Shown here in pieces: positions 16,966 to 25,811 of a stretch of 64,000 bases of DNA. The position numbers were made by a program, and so were the translations under genes. The DNA is from Nocardioides aromaticivorans (GTDB lineage: Bacteria > Actinomycetota > Actinomycetes > Propionibacteriales > Nocardioidaceae), in assembly GCF_013408525.1 (NCBI RefSeq), contig NZ_JACBZM010000001.1, positions 2,914,001 through 2,978,000 on the forward strand, read 5' to 3'. Numbering within the stretch: the stretch's first letter is position 1; the number at the start of each line of letters is the position of its first letter. Under the pieces are notes generated by a model. The model worked only from the letters and a program-made list of their open reading frames with translations, was not told the DNA's origin and did no database searches.

Positions 16966-18567
16966 TCAGCGGAGCCAGGCCGCGGTGTCGGGTGGGAGGA
17001 CACCGCCGGGCAGCGGGCCGCTGCTGATCAGGACCTCGCCGTCGGGCAGCCCCGCGGGGCGGTCGCCGGTGTTGACGACGACGGTGACATCGCCGCGGCG
17101 GATCACCAGCACCTCGTCCTCCGCCACCGCGGTGGTCGCGTCGGGCACGCCCTTGAACACCGCACGGCGCACGGCGAGCGCGCGGCGGTAGAACGCCAGT
17201 GTCGAGTCCGGGTCGGCCTGCTGCGCCTCGACCGTCAGCCCGGCCCAGTCGTCGGGCTGCGGGATCCACGGCTGGGTGCCGTCGGCGCCCCCGAAGCCGT
17301 ACGGCGGCGCCGAGCCCGACCACGGCAGCGGCACCCGGCAGCCGTCGCGCCCCGGCTGGCCGGTCCGGAACCACGACGGGTCCTGCCGGGCCTCGGGCGG
17401 CACGTCCACCTGCTCCAGGCCGAGCTCCTCGCCCTGGTAGAGGTACGCCGACCCGGGGAGCGCCAGCATGGCGAGGGTCGCGGCGCGACCGCGGGCGATG
17501 CCGGCCGGCCCGCCGCCGTACCGGGTGGGGTGGCGGACGACGTCGTGGTTGGACAGCACCCAGGTCGGTGCGGCCTCGGCGGTCGCCACCGCCGCGATCG
17601 AGGACGTGATCACCTCGGCGAAGTCCGCGGCCGACCACGGGGTGCCGAGCCAGCCGAAGTTGAACGCCTGGTGCAGCTCGTCGGGGCGGATGAACTCGGC
17701 CATCGACTCAGCGGTCTGCGTCCACGCCTCGGCGACGGCCATCCGGTCGCCGGGGTACTCCTCGAGCACCTTGCGCCAGCGGCGGTAGACGTCGTGGACC
17801 TCGGGCTGCTCCCACATGGGCTCGTCGCGCAGGGTCCGCTCGACCATCGACTCGGGCTGGCTCTTCTTCCTGCCCTTCGCCTTCTTCGTCTCCTTCGGCA
17901 GGACCTGGTCGCGCAACGAGGCCTCCTTGTAGAGCCCGTGCGCGACGTCGACGCGGAAGCCGTCGACGCCCCGGTCCAGCCAGAAGCGCAGCACGCCCTC
18001 GAACATGTCGCCGACCTCGGGGTTGCGCCAGTCGAGGTCGGGCTGGGAGCTGTCGAAGAGATGCAGGTACCACTGGCCGTCGGGCACACGCGTCCACGCC
18101 GGCCCGCCGAAGATCGAGCTCCAGTTGTTCGGCGGCTCGCTGCCGTCGGCCCCCTTGCCCTCGCGGAAGAGGTAGCGGGCGCGCTCCGGCGAGCCCGGCC
18201 CGGCGGCGAGGGCCGCCTGGAACCACACGTGCTGGTCGGAGGTGTGGTTGGGCACCAGGTCGACGATCACGCGCAGCCCCAGCTCGTGGGCCGTCGCGAG
18301 CAGGGTGTCGAAGTCGGCGAGGTCGCCGAAGAGGGGATCGACGTCCTCGTAGTCCGCGACGTCGTACCCGTGGTCCTTCTGGGGGGAGCGGTAGAAGGGC
18401 GTGATCCACAGGGCGTCGACACCGAGGTCGCGCAGGTGGGGGAGCCGGGCGGTGATGCCGGGCAGGTCGCCGATGCCGTCGCCCGGGACGGGCATCCCGT
18501 CGGCGAAGCTGCGGACGTAGACCTGGTAGACGACGGCGTCGTACCACCAGGGATGGGTGCTGGTCAT
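16966..18567 (-). CDS. GH13 alpha-glucosidase / oligo-1,6-glucosidase family
   Basis: A 533-residue cytoplasmic (beta/alpha)8 glycosidase. Conserved regions: DLVPNHTS, GFRVDVAH (nucleophile Asp207), VAEAW (acid/base Glu280) and SNHD (Asp342). PLPWSG and YQGEELGL are typical of alpha-glucosidase and trehalose-related GH13 members. A Lys-rich insertion near residues 226-237 is unusual. Likely releases glucose from maltose, isomaltose or short oligosaccharides. It overlaps the upstream thioesterase-like gene by 4 bp. Confidence 0.9.
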   Translation of the reverse strand: MTSTHPWWYDAVVYQVYVRSFADGMPVPGDGIGDLPGITARLPHLRDLGVDALWITPFYRSPQKDHGYDVADYEDVDPLFGDLADFDTLLATAHELGLRVIVDLVPNHTSDQHVWFQAALAAGPGSPERARYLFREGKGADGSEPPNNWSSIFGGPAWTRVPDGQWYLHLFDSSQPDLDWRNPEVGDMFEGVLRFWLDRGVDGFRVDVAHGLYKEASLRDQVLPKETKKAKGRKKSQPESMVERTLRDEPMWEQPEVHDVYRRWRKVLEEYPGDRMAVAEAWTQTAESMAEFIRPDELHQAFNFGWLGTPWSAADFAEVITSSIAAVATAEAAPTWVLSNHDVVRHPTRYGGGPAGIARGRAATLAMLALPGSAYLYQGEELGLEQVDVPPEARQDPSWFRTGQPGRDGCRVPLPWSGSAPPYGFGGADGTQPWIPQPDDWAGLTVEAQQADPDSTLAFYRRALAVRRAVFKGVPDATTAVAEDEVLVIRRGDVTVVVNTGDRPAGLPDGEVLISSGPLPGGVLPPDTAAWLR

Positions 18568-19259
18568 CGGAAGTCCTCCGGGTCGATCGCGATCCAGACG
18601 TGCTCGGCCGTGGCGACCACCTCGTCGCCGGGCCCGTACAGCGTGGCAGCCGTGAACGTCTTGCGCCCGTCGAGGCGCCGCTGCTCGCCGACCACGACGT
18701 AGCGCTCCGACGTGCGGGGCAGCCGGTGCACCTCGACGGTGATCCGGCCGAGCACCGACGGACGGCCCTCGAGGTCGCTCGACCAGCCGCCGGTGCAGTC
18801 GAGGGCGGCCCAGGTGACCGGGACGGTGCTCTCGTACGGCGTCCAGGTGGCCGCGACCCGGTCCGTACCCACGGCTCCCGGGAAGATCCGCAGTCCGTCG
18901 CCGGGTCGGCGGGCGGGCCCGCACACGAAGCAGCCCGGGAAGGGGTGCGTGCGGTGGCCCGGGTACGACGCCTCCGCCTCCGCGGCCTCGCGGGCCGGGG
19001 CCGGCGCGACGGCGGTCGGCGCGTGCTCGGCGTACGACGCCTCCGCGACGAGCCCCCCGTCGTGGCTGATCGTGGCGCCGTTGGCCGTCGCGGTGAGCGG
19101 CATCGGCGTCTCGAGCGGCGGCGGCTGGCGCAGGGTGACCGTGACCGCGCGCCCCATCGACTGCCCGGGCAGCCGCGCGGCGAGGGCGCCGGCGACCCAG
19201 CCGCCGTTGCCGGAGCGTGGCGGGCCGTTGAACCGGTGGGGGACGAGCAGCGTGGTCAC
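18564..19259 (-). CDS. Thioesterase-like (hotdog-fold) protein with Cys motif
   Basis: A 231-residue cytoplasmic protein. The N-terminal half contains [18 protein letters not shown] and the centre has [20 protein letters not shown], a motif of an actinobacterial hypothetical family often annotated as thioesterase-like. The C-terminal part ([22 protein letters not shown]) fits a hotdog strand pattern. The two Cys of CFVC may bind metal. It is first in a two-gene operon with the glucosidase, though no functional link is obvious. The substrate is unknown. Confidence 0.7.
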   Translation of the reverse strand: MTTLLVPHRFNGPPRSGNGGWVAGALAARLPGQSMGRAVTVTLRQPPPLETPMPLTATANGATISHDGGLVAEASYAEHAPTAVAPAPAREAAEAEASYPGHRTHPFPGCFVCGPARRPGDGLRIFPGAVGTDRVAATWTPYESTVPVTWAALDCTGGWSSDLEGRPSVLGRITVEVHRLPRTSERYVVVGEQRRLDGRKTFTAATLYGPGDEVVATAEHVWIAIDPEDFR

Positions 19260-19378
19260 GATCCCAAGCCTGCCAGCAACATAGGAACACGGCCGGCAGC
19301 GCGGCGGGACGCGGCGCCGGGCAGCGTGCTGACCCCCTCCGCGGTAGACGCGCTCGGCGAATGCGACAGAATGGGCAG

Positions 19379-20065
19379 GTGAGCGACCTGATCGACACCA
19401 CCGAGATGTACCTCCGCACGATCTACGAGCTGATCGAGGAGGGCATCGTCCCGCTGCGGGCGCGCATCGCCGAGCGCCTGCACCAGAGCGGGCCGACGGT
19501 GTCGCAGACGGTGGCCCGGATGGAGCGCGACGGTCTGCTCACGGTGGAGGGTGACCGCCACCTCGAGCTCACCGAGGACGGCCGCCGGCTGGCGACGCGC
19601 GTCATGCGCAAGCACCGCCTCGCCGAGCGCCTGCTGATCGACGTGATCGGCCTCGACTGGGAGCAGGTCCACGAGGAGGCCTGCCGCTGGGAGCACGTCA
19701 TGTCCGAGAGCGTCGAGCGCCGCCTGCTCGAGCTGCTCGACCACCCGACCGAGTCGCCCTACGGCAACCCGATCCCGGGTCTCGACGAGCTGGGCGAGGC
19801 CAAGCCGGTCCAGGACTTCATGGACGACGTCGAGCCCCTCTCGAAGGCCGCCTCGAAGGACTCCTCCCGGGCGCTCGTGCGTCGCATCTCCGAGGAGATG
19901 CAGAAGGACGAGGCGTTGATGAGCGCGATGCGCCGCGTCGGTGCGCTGCCCGACAAGACGATCACCATCCAGTCGACGGCCGACGGCGTGCTCGTGGGCT
20001 CCGGTGGCGAGACCGCGGAGATCTTCCCCGAGGCGGCCGACCACATCTTCGTCAAGAAGCTCTGA
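19379..20065 (+). CDS. DtxR/IdeR-family metal-dependent repressor
   Basis: A 228-residue regulator. It has the typical start [16 protein letters not shown], a winged helix ([22 protein letters not shown]), a dimerisation/metal domain ([30 protein letters not shown] with Cys, Glu and His ligands) and a C-terminal SH3-like domain. These match IdeR/DtxR (Fe2+). GTG at 19379 is preferred over ATG 19361: CAGAAT at 19367-19372 makes a -10 seven bases upstream, implying a leaderless mRNA. Its 3' end overlaps the opposing sirtuin gene by 14 bp. Confidence 0.92.
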   Translation: MSDLIDTTEMYLRTIYELIEEGIVPLRARIAERLHQSGPTVSQTVARMERDGLLTVEGDRHLELTEDGRRLATRVMRKHRLAERLLIDVIGLDWEQVHEEACRWEHVMSESVERRLLELLDHPTESPYGNPIPGLDELGEAKPVQDFMDDVEPLSKAASKDSSRALVRRISEEMQKDEALMSAMRRVGALPDKTITIQSTADGVLVGSGGETAEIFPEAADHIFVKKL

Positions 20066-20903
20066 CGGCGGCGAGCGCGGTCAACCACTCGCTGGTCCCC
20101 GCCTCGACCTTGTACGACGCCAGGTCGTCCCCGCGGGTCGTCCCCCGGTTGACGATGACCACCGGCGTGCCCTGCCGGGCGGCCCGGCGGACGAAGCGCA
20201 GCCCGCTCATCACGGTGAGGCTGGACCCGGCGACGAGCAGGCAGCCGTCGGTGCCGGCGAGGGCCTCGACGGCGGCGTAGCAGCGCTCGACGCGCGGCTT
20301 GGGGACGTTCTCGCCGAAGAAGACGACGTCCGGCTTGAGCGCTCCGCCGCAGTCGAGGCAGGGCGGCACCACGAACCCGGCGGTGTCCTCGAGGTCGACG
20401 TCGCCGTCGGGGCGGACTGCCACGTCGGCGTGCGCCGCGGCCCAGCCGGGGTTGGCGTCCTCGAGCCGTTGCTGGAGGGCGGCGCGCGGCGTCGTACGAC
20501 GGCAGGCGAGGCAGATGACGTCGGCGATCCGTCCGTGCAGGGCGACCGTGCGGGGCGTCCCGGCCGCCTCGTGGAGGCCGTCGACGTTCTGGGTGATGAC
20601 CAGCGCGGCGCCGAGGGCGGCGACGGCGCGGTGCCCGGCGTTGGGCTCGGCCCGTCCCATGCGGGACCAGCCGAGGTGGCTGCGCGCCCAGTACCGCTGC
20701 TGCGCGGCCGGCCCCGACACGAACTCCTGGTAGGTCATCGGCATCCGCGCCGGCGCCCCCGGGCCGCGGTAGTCGGGGATGCCCGAGTCGGTCGAGAGGC
20801 CCGCCCCGGTCAGGACCACGAGCGGTCCGGCGGTGCAGCGCTCGAGCGCGGGGTCCTGCTGACCGACCCCCTGGTGCCCGGGCTGCTGGCCGACGAGTGT
20901 CAC
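20052..20903 (-). CDS. Sir2-family NAD-dependent protein deacylase
   Basis: A 283-residue sirtuin. Motifs: [15 protein letters not shown] (NAD binding), [13 protein letters not shown], catalytic His in ALHGRI, a Zn site formed by CLAC and CLDCGG, FFGENVP, and [10 protein letters not shown] long insert (about residues 130-180) separates the two Zn pairs, as in other actinobacterial class II-like sirtuins. The GTG start at 20903 lies 4 bp after the pcm stop. Likely deacetylates or deacylates lysines in metabolic proteins. Confidence 0.9.
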   Translation of the reverse strand: MTLVGQQPGHQGVGQQDPALERCTAGPLVVLTGAGLSTDSGIPDYRGPGAPARMPMTYQEFVSGPAAQQRYWARSHLGWSRMGRAEPNAGHRAVAALGAALVITQNVDGLHEAAGTPRTVALHGRIADVICLACRRTTPRAALQQRLEDANPGWAAAHADVAVRPDGDVDLEDTAGFVVPPCLDCGGALKPDVVFFGENVPKPRVERCYAAVEALAGTDGCLLVAGSSLTVMSGLRFVRRAARQGTPVVIVNRGTTRGDDLASYKVEAGTSEWLTALAAVRAS

Positions 20904-20907
20904 CCGA

Positions 20908-21549
20908 TCAGGATACGAGCGGCACGAAGACGTAGCGGCCGTGCTCCTCGACCTGCGGGGTCGAGCCGGGCCGCCGGTGGATCCGCAGCATCCGTCCGCG
21001 GACCGGGCCGACGAGGGTGCCGTCGGGGGTGAGCTGCTCGACCAGCGGCACCGGGACGTGGGCGGCGTCGGCGGACACGAGGATGCGGTCGTACGGCGCG
21101 CCGTCGGGCCAGCCGAGCTCGCCGGGGAGCGCTTGGTGGAGCTCGATCTGCGGTAGTCCCTGACGAAAAGCACCGGACGCGGACGGATTCCGGTGCTTTT
21201 CGTCAGGGACTATCCCGAGGGCGCGACCGCAGGAGGCCAGCACCTCCGGGATGATCTCCACGCCGGTGACGTGGCCGTCCGGGCCGGTCAGGTGGGCCAG
21301 GAGGGCGGTCGTCCAGCCGGAGCCGCAGCCCACGTCGAGCACCCGGTCGCCGGGCCGGACGGCGAGGAGCTCGAGCATGGCGCGGACCGTCGACGGTTGG
21401 GAGTTGGTGACGTCGTACCCGATCGGGAGGGCGCGGTCGACGTCGGCGAACCGTTGCTGGTCCGGCGGCAGGAAGCGCGCGCGGGGGACCGCCGCGAACG
21501 CGGCGGCGACGCGGGGATCCCGGGGATCACCCGTAGCGGAGCCGCGCAC
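20908..21549 (-). CDS. pcm: Protein-L-isoaspartate O-methyltransferase with palindromic insert
   Basis: A 213-residue PCMT-like enzyme repairing isoaspartyl residues with SAM. FADVDRALPIGYDVTNSQPSTVRAML, VLDVGCGSGWTTALLA (SAM site), VTGVEIIPE and PYDRILVSA are diagnostic. Between the helix after VEIIPE and the next strand there is a non-family segment (IVPDEKHRNP to FRQGLPQIE) encoded exactly by the inverted repeat at 21152-21215, inserted in frame. GTG 21549 is chosen as start; it overlaps the DUF2277 gene by 23 bp. Activity with the insert is untested. Confidence 0.85.
   Translation of the reverse strand: MRGSATGDPRDPRVAAAFAAVPRARFLPPDQQRFADVDRALPIGYDVTNSQPSTVRAMLELLAVRPGDRVLDVGCGSGWTTALLAHLTGPDGHVTGVEIIPEVLASCGRALGIVPDEKHRNPSASGAFRQGLPQIELHQALPGELGWPDGAPYDRILVSADAAHVPVPLVEQLTPDGTLVGPVRGRMLRIHRRPGSTPQVEEHGRYVFVPLVS
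21152..21215. repeat. Palindromic element copy 2, in frame inside pcm
   Basis: Arms of 25 bp (21152-21176 and about 21190-21214, one mismatch) flank 13 bp. Both arms match those of the intergenic hairpin at 16894-16956. The element adds about 21 codons to pcm with no stop or frameshift. This resembles Rickettsia palindromic elements that enter genes in frame. Confidence 0.92.
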
Positions 21550-21793
21550 GCTCGCGCGCCTTCTCGGCCTCGACCTCCCGGTTCTTCGGCGGCGCCGTGG
21601 TGACCAGGTCGTCGAGGAGGTGCTGGGTGATGTGGGCGATCTCGTGGACCGCACGGTCGAACGCGGCCTGGTTGGCCTGGCTCGGCTTCGTCGTCCCGCT
21701 CACCTTGCGCACGAACTGCAGGGCGGCAGCGGTCACCTCGTCGGTGGTGGCCGGCGGCTCGAAGTTGTTGAGCGGACGGATGTTGCGGCACAT
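21527..21793 (-). CDS. DUF2277 family protein
   Basis: An 88-residue small protein starting MCRNIRPLNNFEPPAT with a C-terminal APPKNREVEAEKARER stretch. This matches the widespread uncharacterised DUF2277 family at full length. The family is mostly helical with an invariant Cys2. No function is assigned. It lies just upstream of, and slightly overlaps, pcm. Confidence 0.88.
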   Translation of the reverse strand: MCRNIRPLNNFEPPATTDEVTAAALQFVRKVSGTTKPSQANQAAFDRAVHEIAHITQHLLDDLVTTAPPKNREVEAEKARERARLRYG

Positions 21794-21839
21794 GCCTCCA
21801 CGGTACGCCGCAGCGCCGACCGCCGGCCCCGGTCGCGGC

Positions 21840-23858
21840 TCAGGACAGCTCGAAGAACTGCGCCTTGTCGCCGGTCACCAGCACGACCCGCCCGTCGGGG
21901 AGGGGGACCGCGCGCACGTCGTCCACGTCGGCGCCGTACTCCACCTGGACGAGGCGCTGCTGCAGCTTCCCGTCGACGAGGTGGACGACCGAGACGAAGC
22001 CGACCCGGGTGCGGGCGGACCTATCCAGCACCGTGATCACCGTGCGCTCGTCGGGCAGCCAGGTGAACGCGCGCGGGTCGGCGCCGGCGAGCGCCCGGAA
22101 GGACCGGCCGTAGTCGTGCACGTCGAGCCGCTTCACCCTGCTCACGTCGCGGACGTCGAAGAGCCCGATCTGCGCGCCCCAGCCCCCCTTGCCGTCGGGA
22201 CCCTCGCCGAGGCCGATCATCCGCCAGGAGCCGAGCGGGTGGAGGTAGGTCGAGAAGCCGGGCACCTTCAGCTTGCCGAGCAGCCGCGGCTTCGCCGTGT
22301 CGCTCAGGTCGATCGCGTACATCGGGTCGACCCTGCGGAAGGTCACCAGTACCGCGAGGTCGTCGAACCACCGCACCGACTTGATGTCCTCGTTGACGCC
22401 GAGCCGGTCGAGCCGGCCGTGCTCGACCAGCTCCTTGCCCTGGCGCTGCAGGGTGATGACGGAGTTGAAGCTGCCGGTCTCGCTCGTCGGCCCGACCGCG
22501 ACCCGCAGCACCCCGTCGGCCTCGTCGACCGACCAGCGGTCGGCGATCGAACCCTCGACCTCGCCGGAGGCGACGTGGGTGGCGGCGGTGCCCTCGAGCT
22601 CGAATTCGAAGAGGTACGACGTCCCGCTGGCCGGGCCGCGCACGACTGGTGAGCCGACGCCGTCGAGGCAGCGGATGCAGTCGCCCCACCCGCCACCGCC
22701 GGCCTGGGTGGCGAGGTAGAGGTGGTCGACCGACTCGTAGGCGATGCCGGTGTGCCCGGCGAGGCCGATCGCGTCCAGCTTGGCCGGGCTGCCGGCGTCG
22801 AAGCCGACGATGCTGGTGGTGTCCAGCAGCAGGTCGTCGGAGGGGACCGCGACGTTGGTGCAGTCGAGGAGCTGCTTGCTGTCGCCGTCGGCGGTGACGG
22901 TGGGCAGCCAGTCCTCGATGGTGGTCTTCGCGACGAGCTCGCGGTTCCTCTTCAGCGCCTCCCGCTCGGTCACCTTGCCGCGCGGCTCCACGAAGTCGAG
23001 CTGCGGCAGGCCGGACTCGAGCACGACCCGGATCGCCTCGCCGTGCTGGCGCGCGGACATCAGCCCCGCGTCGTAGGTGACGTCGTCGGTGACCTCGGGC
23101 GCCGACGGGTCGGCGAGGGAGACGGTGAGGACGCGGGTGCCCGGGTCCTCGTCGTCGGACTCGTCGTCGCGACCGACCGCCACGACGGTGTCACCGGACA
23201 GCAGCACCTCGGCGTCCTCGACGCCGGTCAGCGGGATCGAGGAGAGCTTCTCGGTGGAGGAGCCGGAGACGTCGTAGGTCACCAGGTCGTCGTCGCGGAC
23301 GGTGACGAGGAGCCTGCCGTCGGTCTTGACGGAGTCGGGCTCGTCGACGCCGGCCTCCTGCACGTTGGTGCCGGTGTCGCTGTTGGTGACGCGGTCGGTG
23401 CGGGGCGCACGGTCGTTCGCGCTCTTGGTGAAGTCCTCAACGCTGGCCTGCTCGCTGAGGGGCATCGTGCGCCTCGCGCCCTCCAGCAGCCCGTCGTAGC
23501 CGTCGGCGTAGTAGTAGGGCCCGCCGCCCCACCCCCACGCGGACACCAGCTCCTTCCCGCGCTTCCGGTACGTCGCCAGCAGGTCGTCGCAGGACTTCGC
23601 CGGCTCGAGGTCGGCCTGGAAGGCGACGCGCTGGGGCAGCGCCTGGATCCCGCCGGGGCTGCCCGGACCGGACCCGCCGTCGACGAGCGTCCCGGCGACG
23701 AACGCGCCGGCCAGGCCGGTGACCACGCCGGCGGTCAGCAGCGGGCGGAGCAGCACCCGCCGGCGGCGGCGCTGCTCGCCGGCCGCGGCGGCGAGGATCG
23801 AGGTGACCGGCGCCTTGCCGGTCGGGTAGTCGTCCCAGAGGTTCTCGAGATCGGTCAT
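21840..23858 (-). CDS. Membrane-anchored beta-propeller protein, partner of SigE-type sigma factor
   Basis: A 672-residue protein. Residues 1-34 are cytosolic (DLENLWDDYPTG, poly-Arg), residues about 38-60 form one transmembrane helix, and the rest is extracytoplasmic and fits the secreted beta-propeller family PF09826 (VQEAGVDEPDSVKTDGR, GLAGHTGIAYES, MYAIDLSD, STYLHPLGSWRMIGLG). It overlaps the sigma gene by ATGA. Inference: as with other TM proteins co-encoded with ECF sigmas, it may act as an anti-sigma or sensor; no zinc-finger anti-sigma motif was seen. Confidence 0.82.
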   Translation of the reverse strand: MTDLENLWDDYPTGKAPVTSILAAAAGEQRRRRRVLLRPLLTAGVVTGLAGAFVAGTLVDGGSGPGSPGGIQALPQRVAFQADLEPAKSCDDLLATYRKRGKELVSAWGWGGGPYYYADGYDGLLEGARRTMPLSEQASVEDFTKSANDRAPRTDRVTNSDTGTNVQEAGVDEPDSVKTDGRLLVTVRDDDLVTYDVSGSSTEKLSSIPLTGVEDAEVLLSGDTVVAVGRDDESDDEDPGTRVLTVSLADPSAPEVTDDVTYDAGLMSARQHGEAIRVVLESGLPQLDFVEPRGKVTEREALKRNRELVAKTTIEDWLPTVTADGDSKQLLDCTNVAVPSDDLLLDTTSIVGFDAGSPAKLDAIGLAGHTGIAYESVDHLYLATQAGGGGWGDCIRCLDGVGSPVVRGPASGTSYLFEFELEGTAATHVASGEVEGSIADRWSVDEADGVLRVAVGPTSETGSFNSVITLQRQGKELVEHGRLDRLGVNEDIKSVRWFDDLAVLVTFRRVDPMYAIDLSDTAKPRLLGKLKVPGFSTYLHPLGSWRMIGLGEGPDGKGGWGAQIGLFDVRDVSRVKRLDVHDYGRSFRALAGADPRAFTWLPDERTVITVLDRSARTRVGFVSVVHLVDGKLQQRLVQVEYGADVDDVRAVPLPDGRVVLVTGDKAQFFELS

Positions 23859-24385
23859 TTCGCGTCTCCAGCGATGTCGAGGAGGTGGTCGTTGGCAGCG
23901 AGGTGGGCCAGCGCCCGGGAGAGCCGGCTCTTGACCGTCCCGGGCGGTACGCCGAGCGCCTCGGCGGTCTGCTTCTCGCTGAGCTGGACGAAGTAGCGGA
24001 GCACCACGACGTCCCGGTTCGGCTTGGTCAGCCCGCCGAGCGCCCGGTGCACGGCGTCCGCGATCGCGACCCGCTCGGCCGCGTCGGAGCCGCCGGGGTC
24101 GGTCGCGGGCCGGTCGAGGGCCGCCTGGTCGTCGTACTGGCGGTCCTTCCACCACCGCGTGCGGCGGGTGTCGCGCAGGCAGTTGAGGAGCATCCGGTAG
24201 ACGTACGCGTCGCGGTTGTCGGCGCTGCTGACCCGGTCCCAGCCGGTGTAGCAGCGCACCAGCGTCGTCTGCGCCAGGTCCTCGGCCTCGTCGGGCCGGG
24301 CGCCGAGGAAGACGGCCGCGCGCACCAGCGACGGCCAGCTCTGCTCGACGTAGTCGGCGTAGGCCGACTCGTTGTGTGGTTCCAC
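23855..24385 (-). CDS. SigE-family ECF RNA polymerase sigma-70 factor
   Basis: A 176-residue sigma factor of the actinobacterial SigE family. Region 2 has ARPDEAEDLAQTTLVRCYTGW and AYVYRMLLNCLRDTRR; region 4 has GLTKPNRDVVVLRYFVQLSEKQTAEALGVPPGTVKSRL. GTG at 24385 (VEPHNESAYADYV) has a GGAG eight bases upstream and gives the usual family length. An upstream in-frame ATG would add a low-complexity extension. It probably directs transcription of its own operon with the beta-propeller gene. Confidence 0.88.
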   Translation of the reverse strand: MEPHNESAYADYVEQSWPSLVRAAVFLGARPDEAEDLAQTTLVRCYTGWDRVSSADNRDAYVYRMLLNCLRDTRRTRWWKDRQYDDQAALDRPATDPGGSDAAERVAIADAVHRALGGLTKPNRDVVVLRYFVQLSEKQTAEALGVPPGTVKSRLSRALAHLAANDHLLDIAGDAK

Positions 24386-24518
24386 GGGCGCTCCGGTTCT
24401 CCTGGCTGCTTGCTGAAGGTACGACGGGGGCAGCCCGGTCCGGGGTTCCATCGGGTCCCGAGACGGTCGCTGGGCGACCTCCTCGACCACCGGCGGGGGC
24501 GGATGGAAGAGTGACGCC

Positions 24519-25706
24519 ATGGCTGACAGCTCCCGCCCGTACGACGTCGTCCTCTTCGGCGCCACCGGCTTCACCGGCGGCCTCACCGCCGACTACCTCG
24601 CCTCCCAGGGAGGTGACCTGCGGTGGGCGATCGCCGGACGCAACGAGCAGAAGCTGGAGGGCGTGCGCGACCGGCTCGCCGCGACCAACCCGGCGCTGAA
24701 GGACCTGCCGATCCTGGTCGCCGACGCCGAGGACACCGACGCGCTCGCCGAGGTCGTGGCGACCACGAAGGTCGTCGCGACGACGGTCGGGCCCTACATC
24801 GAGTACGGCGGCCCGCTGGTCGCCGCGTGCGCCGTCGCCGGCACCGACTACGTCGACCTGACCGGGGAGCCGGAGTTCGTCGACCGCACCTACGTCGAGC
24901 ACAACGCCGCGGCGGAGGGCTCCGGCGCGCGGCTGGTCCACTGCTGCGGCTTCGACTCGATCCCGCACGACCTCGGCGCCTACTTCACCATCAAGGAGCT
25001 GGCCAAGGAGGTCGGCGGCGAGATCACCGCCCCGGTCACGATGCGCGGCGTCGTCCGCTCGAGGGCCGGCTTCTCCGGCGGCACCTTCCACTCGGCGCTG
25101 ACGGCCTTCTCGCGGGCCCGCCAGATGAAGGAGGCGTCCGGCGCGCGCCGCCGGATGGAGCCGCGTCCCGAGGGCCGCCGGTCCCGGGCGTCGGTGGGCA
25201 GGCCGAGCCGCGACCACGACCTCGGGTACTGGCTGCTGCCGCTGCCGACCATCGACCCGTTCATCGTCGCGCGCAGCGGGGCCGCCCTGGCGTCGTACGG
25301 GCCGGCGTTCACCTATTCCCACTACGCCGGCACGAAGACCCTGCGCTACGCCGTCGGCGGCGCCGTCGGCGTGAGCGGCCTGACCGTCGCCTCGCAGGTG
25401 CCGCCGCTGCGCAACGCCCTGCTGAAGCGGGTCCCGCAGGGCGAGGGGCCCTCGGAGAGCCGCCGCGAGAAGTCGTGGTTCACCGTCGACTTCGTCGCCG
25501 AGTCGGCCGGCAGGAAGGTCCACACCCGGGTCTCCGGCGGCGACCCGGGCTACACCGAGACCGCCAAGATGCTGGCCGAGTCGGCCGTCTGCCTCGCCCT
25601 CGACGAGAACCCCAACGTCTCCGGCCAGGTGACCACCGCGACCGCGATGGGCGACGCGCTGCTGGCGCGGCTGCAGCGGGCGGGCATCTCGTTCGAGCGC
25701 CGTTGA
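24519..25706 (+). CDS. Saccharopine-dehydrogenase-like / trans-acting enoyl reductase family
   Basis: A 395-residue NAD(P)-dependent oxidoreductase. The N-terminal Rossmann fold has VVLFGATGFTGGLTADYLA and AIAGRNEQKL; the centre has VGPYIEYGGPLVAACA, GTDYVDLTGEPEF and CCGFDSIPHDLG. The order matches actinobacterial proteins related to Rv2449c and to the trans enoyl reductase of phenolic glycolipid synthesis (Rv2953). True lysine metabolism is unlikely. It is monocistronic, diverging from the sigma operon. The substrate may be an acyl lipid, which is inferred. Confidence 0.85.
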   Translation: MADSSRPYDVVLFGATGFTGGLTADYLASQGGDLRWAIAGRNEQKLEGVRDRLAATNPALKDLPILVADAEDTDALAEVVATTKVVATTVGPYIEYGGPLVAACAVAGTDYVDLTGEPEFVDRTYVEHNAAAEGSGARLVHCCGFDSIPHDLGAYFTIKELAKEVGGEITAPVTMRGVVRSRAGFSGGTFHSALTAFSRARQMKEASGARRRMEPRPEGRRSRASVGRPSRDHDLGYWLLPLPTIDPFIVARSGAALASYGPAFTYSHYAGTKTLRYAVGGAVGVSGLTVASQVPPLRNALLKRVPQGEGPSESRREKSWFTVDFVAESAGRKVHTRVSGGDPGYTETAKMLAESAVCLALDENPNVSGQVTTATAMGDALLARLQRAGISFERR

Positions 25707-25729
25707 CCTCGGTCTTCCCCGAGGAGACG

Positions 25730-25763
25730 ACGACGGCCGCCCGGGTGACCGGGCGGCCGTCGT
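25730..25763. terminator. GC-rich hairpin terminator between convergent genes
   Basis: Perfect 15-bp arms (25730-25744 and 25749-25763) flank a GTGA tetraloop. It lies 24 bp after the reductase stop and 49 bp before the opposing secreted-protein stop. It is a typical actinobacterial terminator without a T-run. Confidence 0.8.
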
Positions 25764-25811
25764 ACCTGCGATGGGCCGTGGCCCCACTCCACGACCCACG
25801 TGCGGGGGAGG

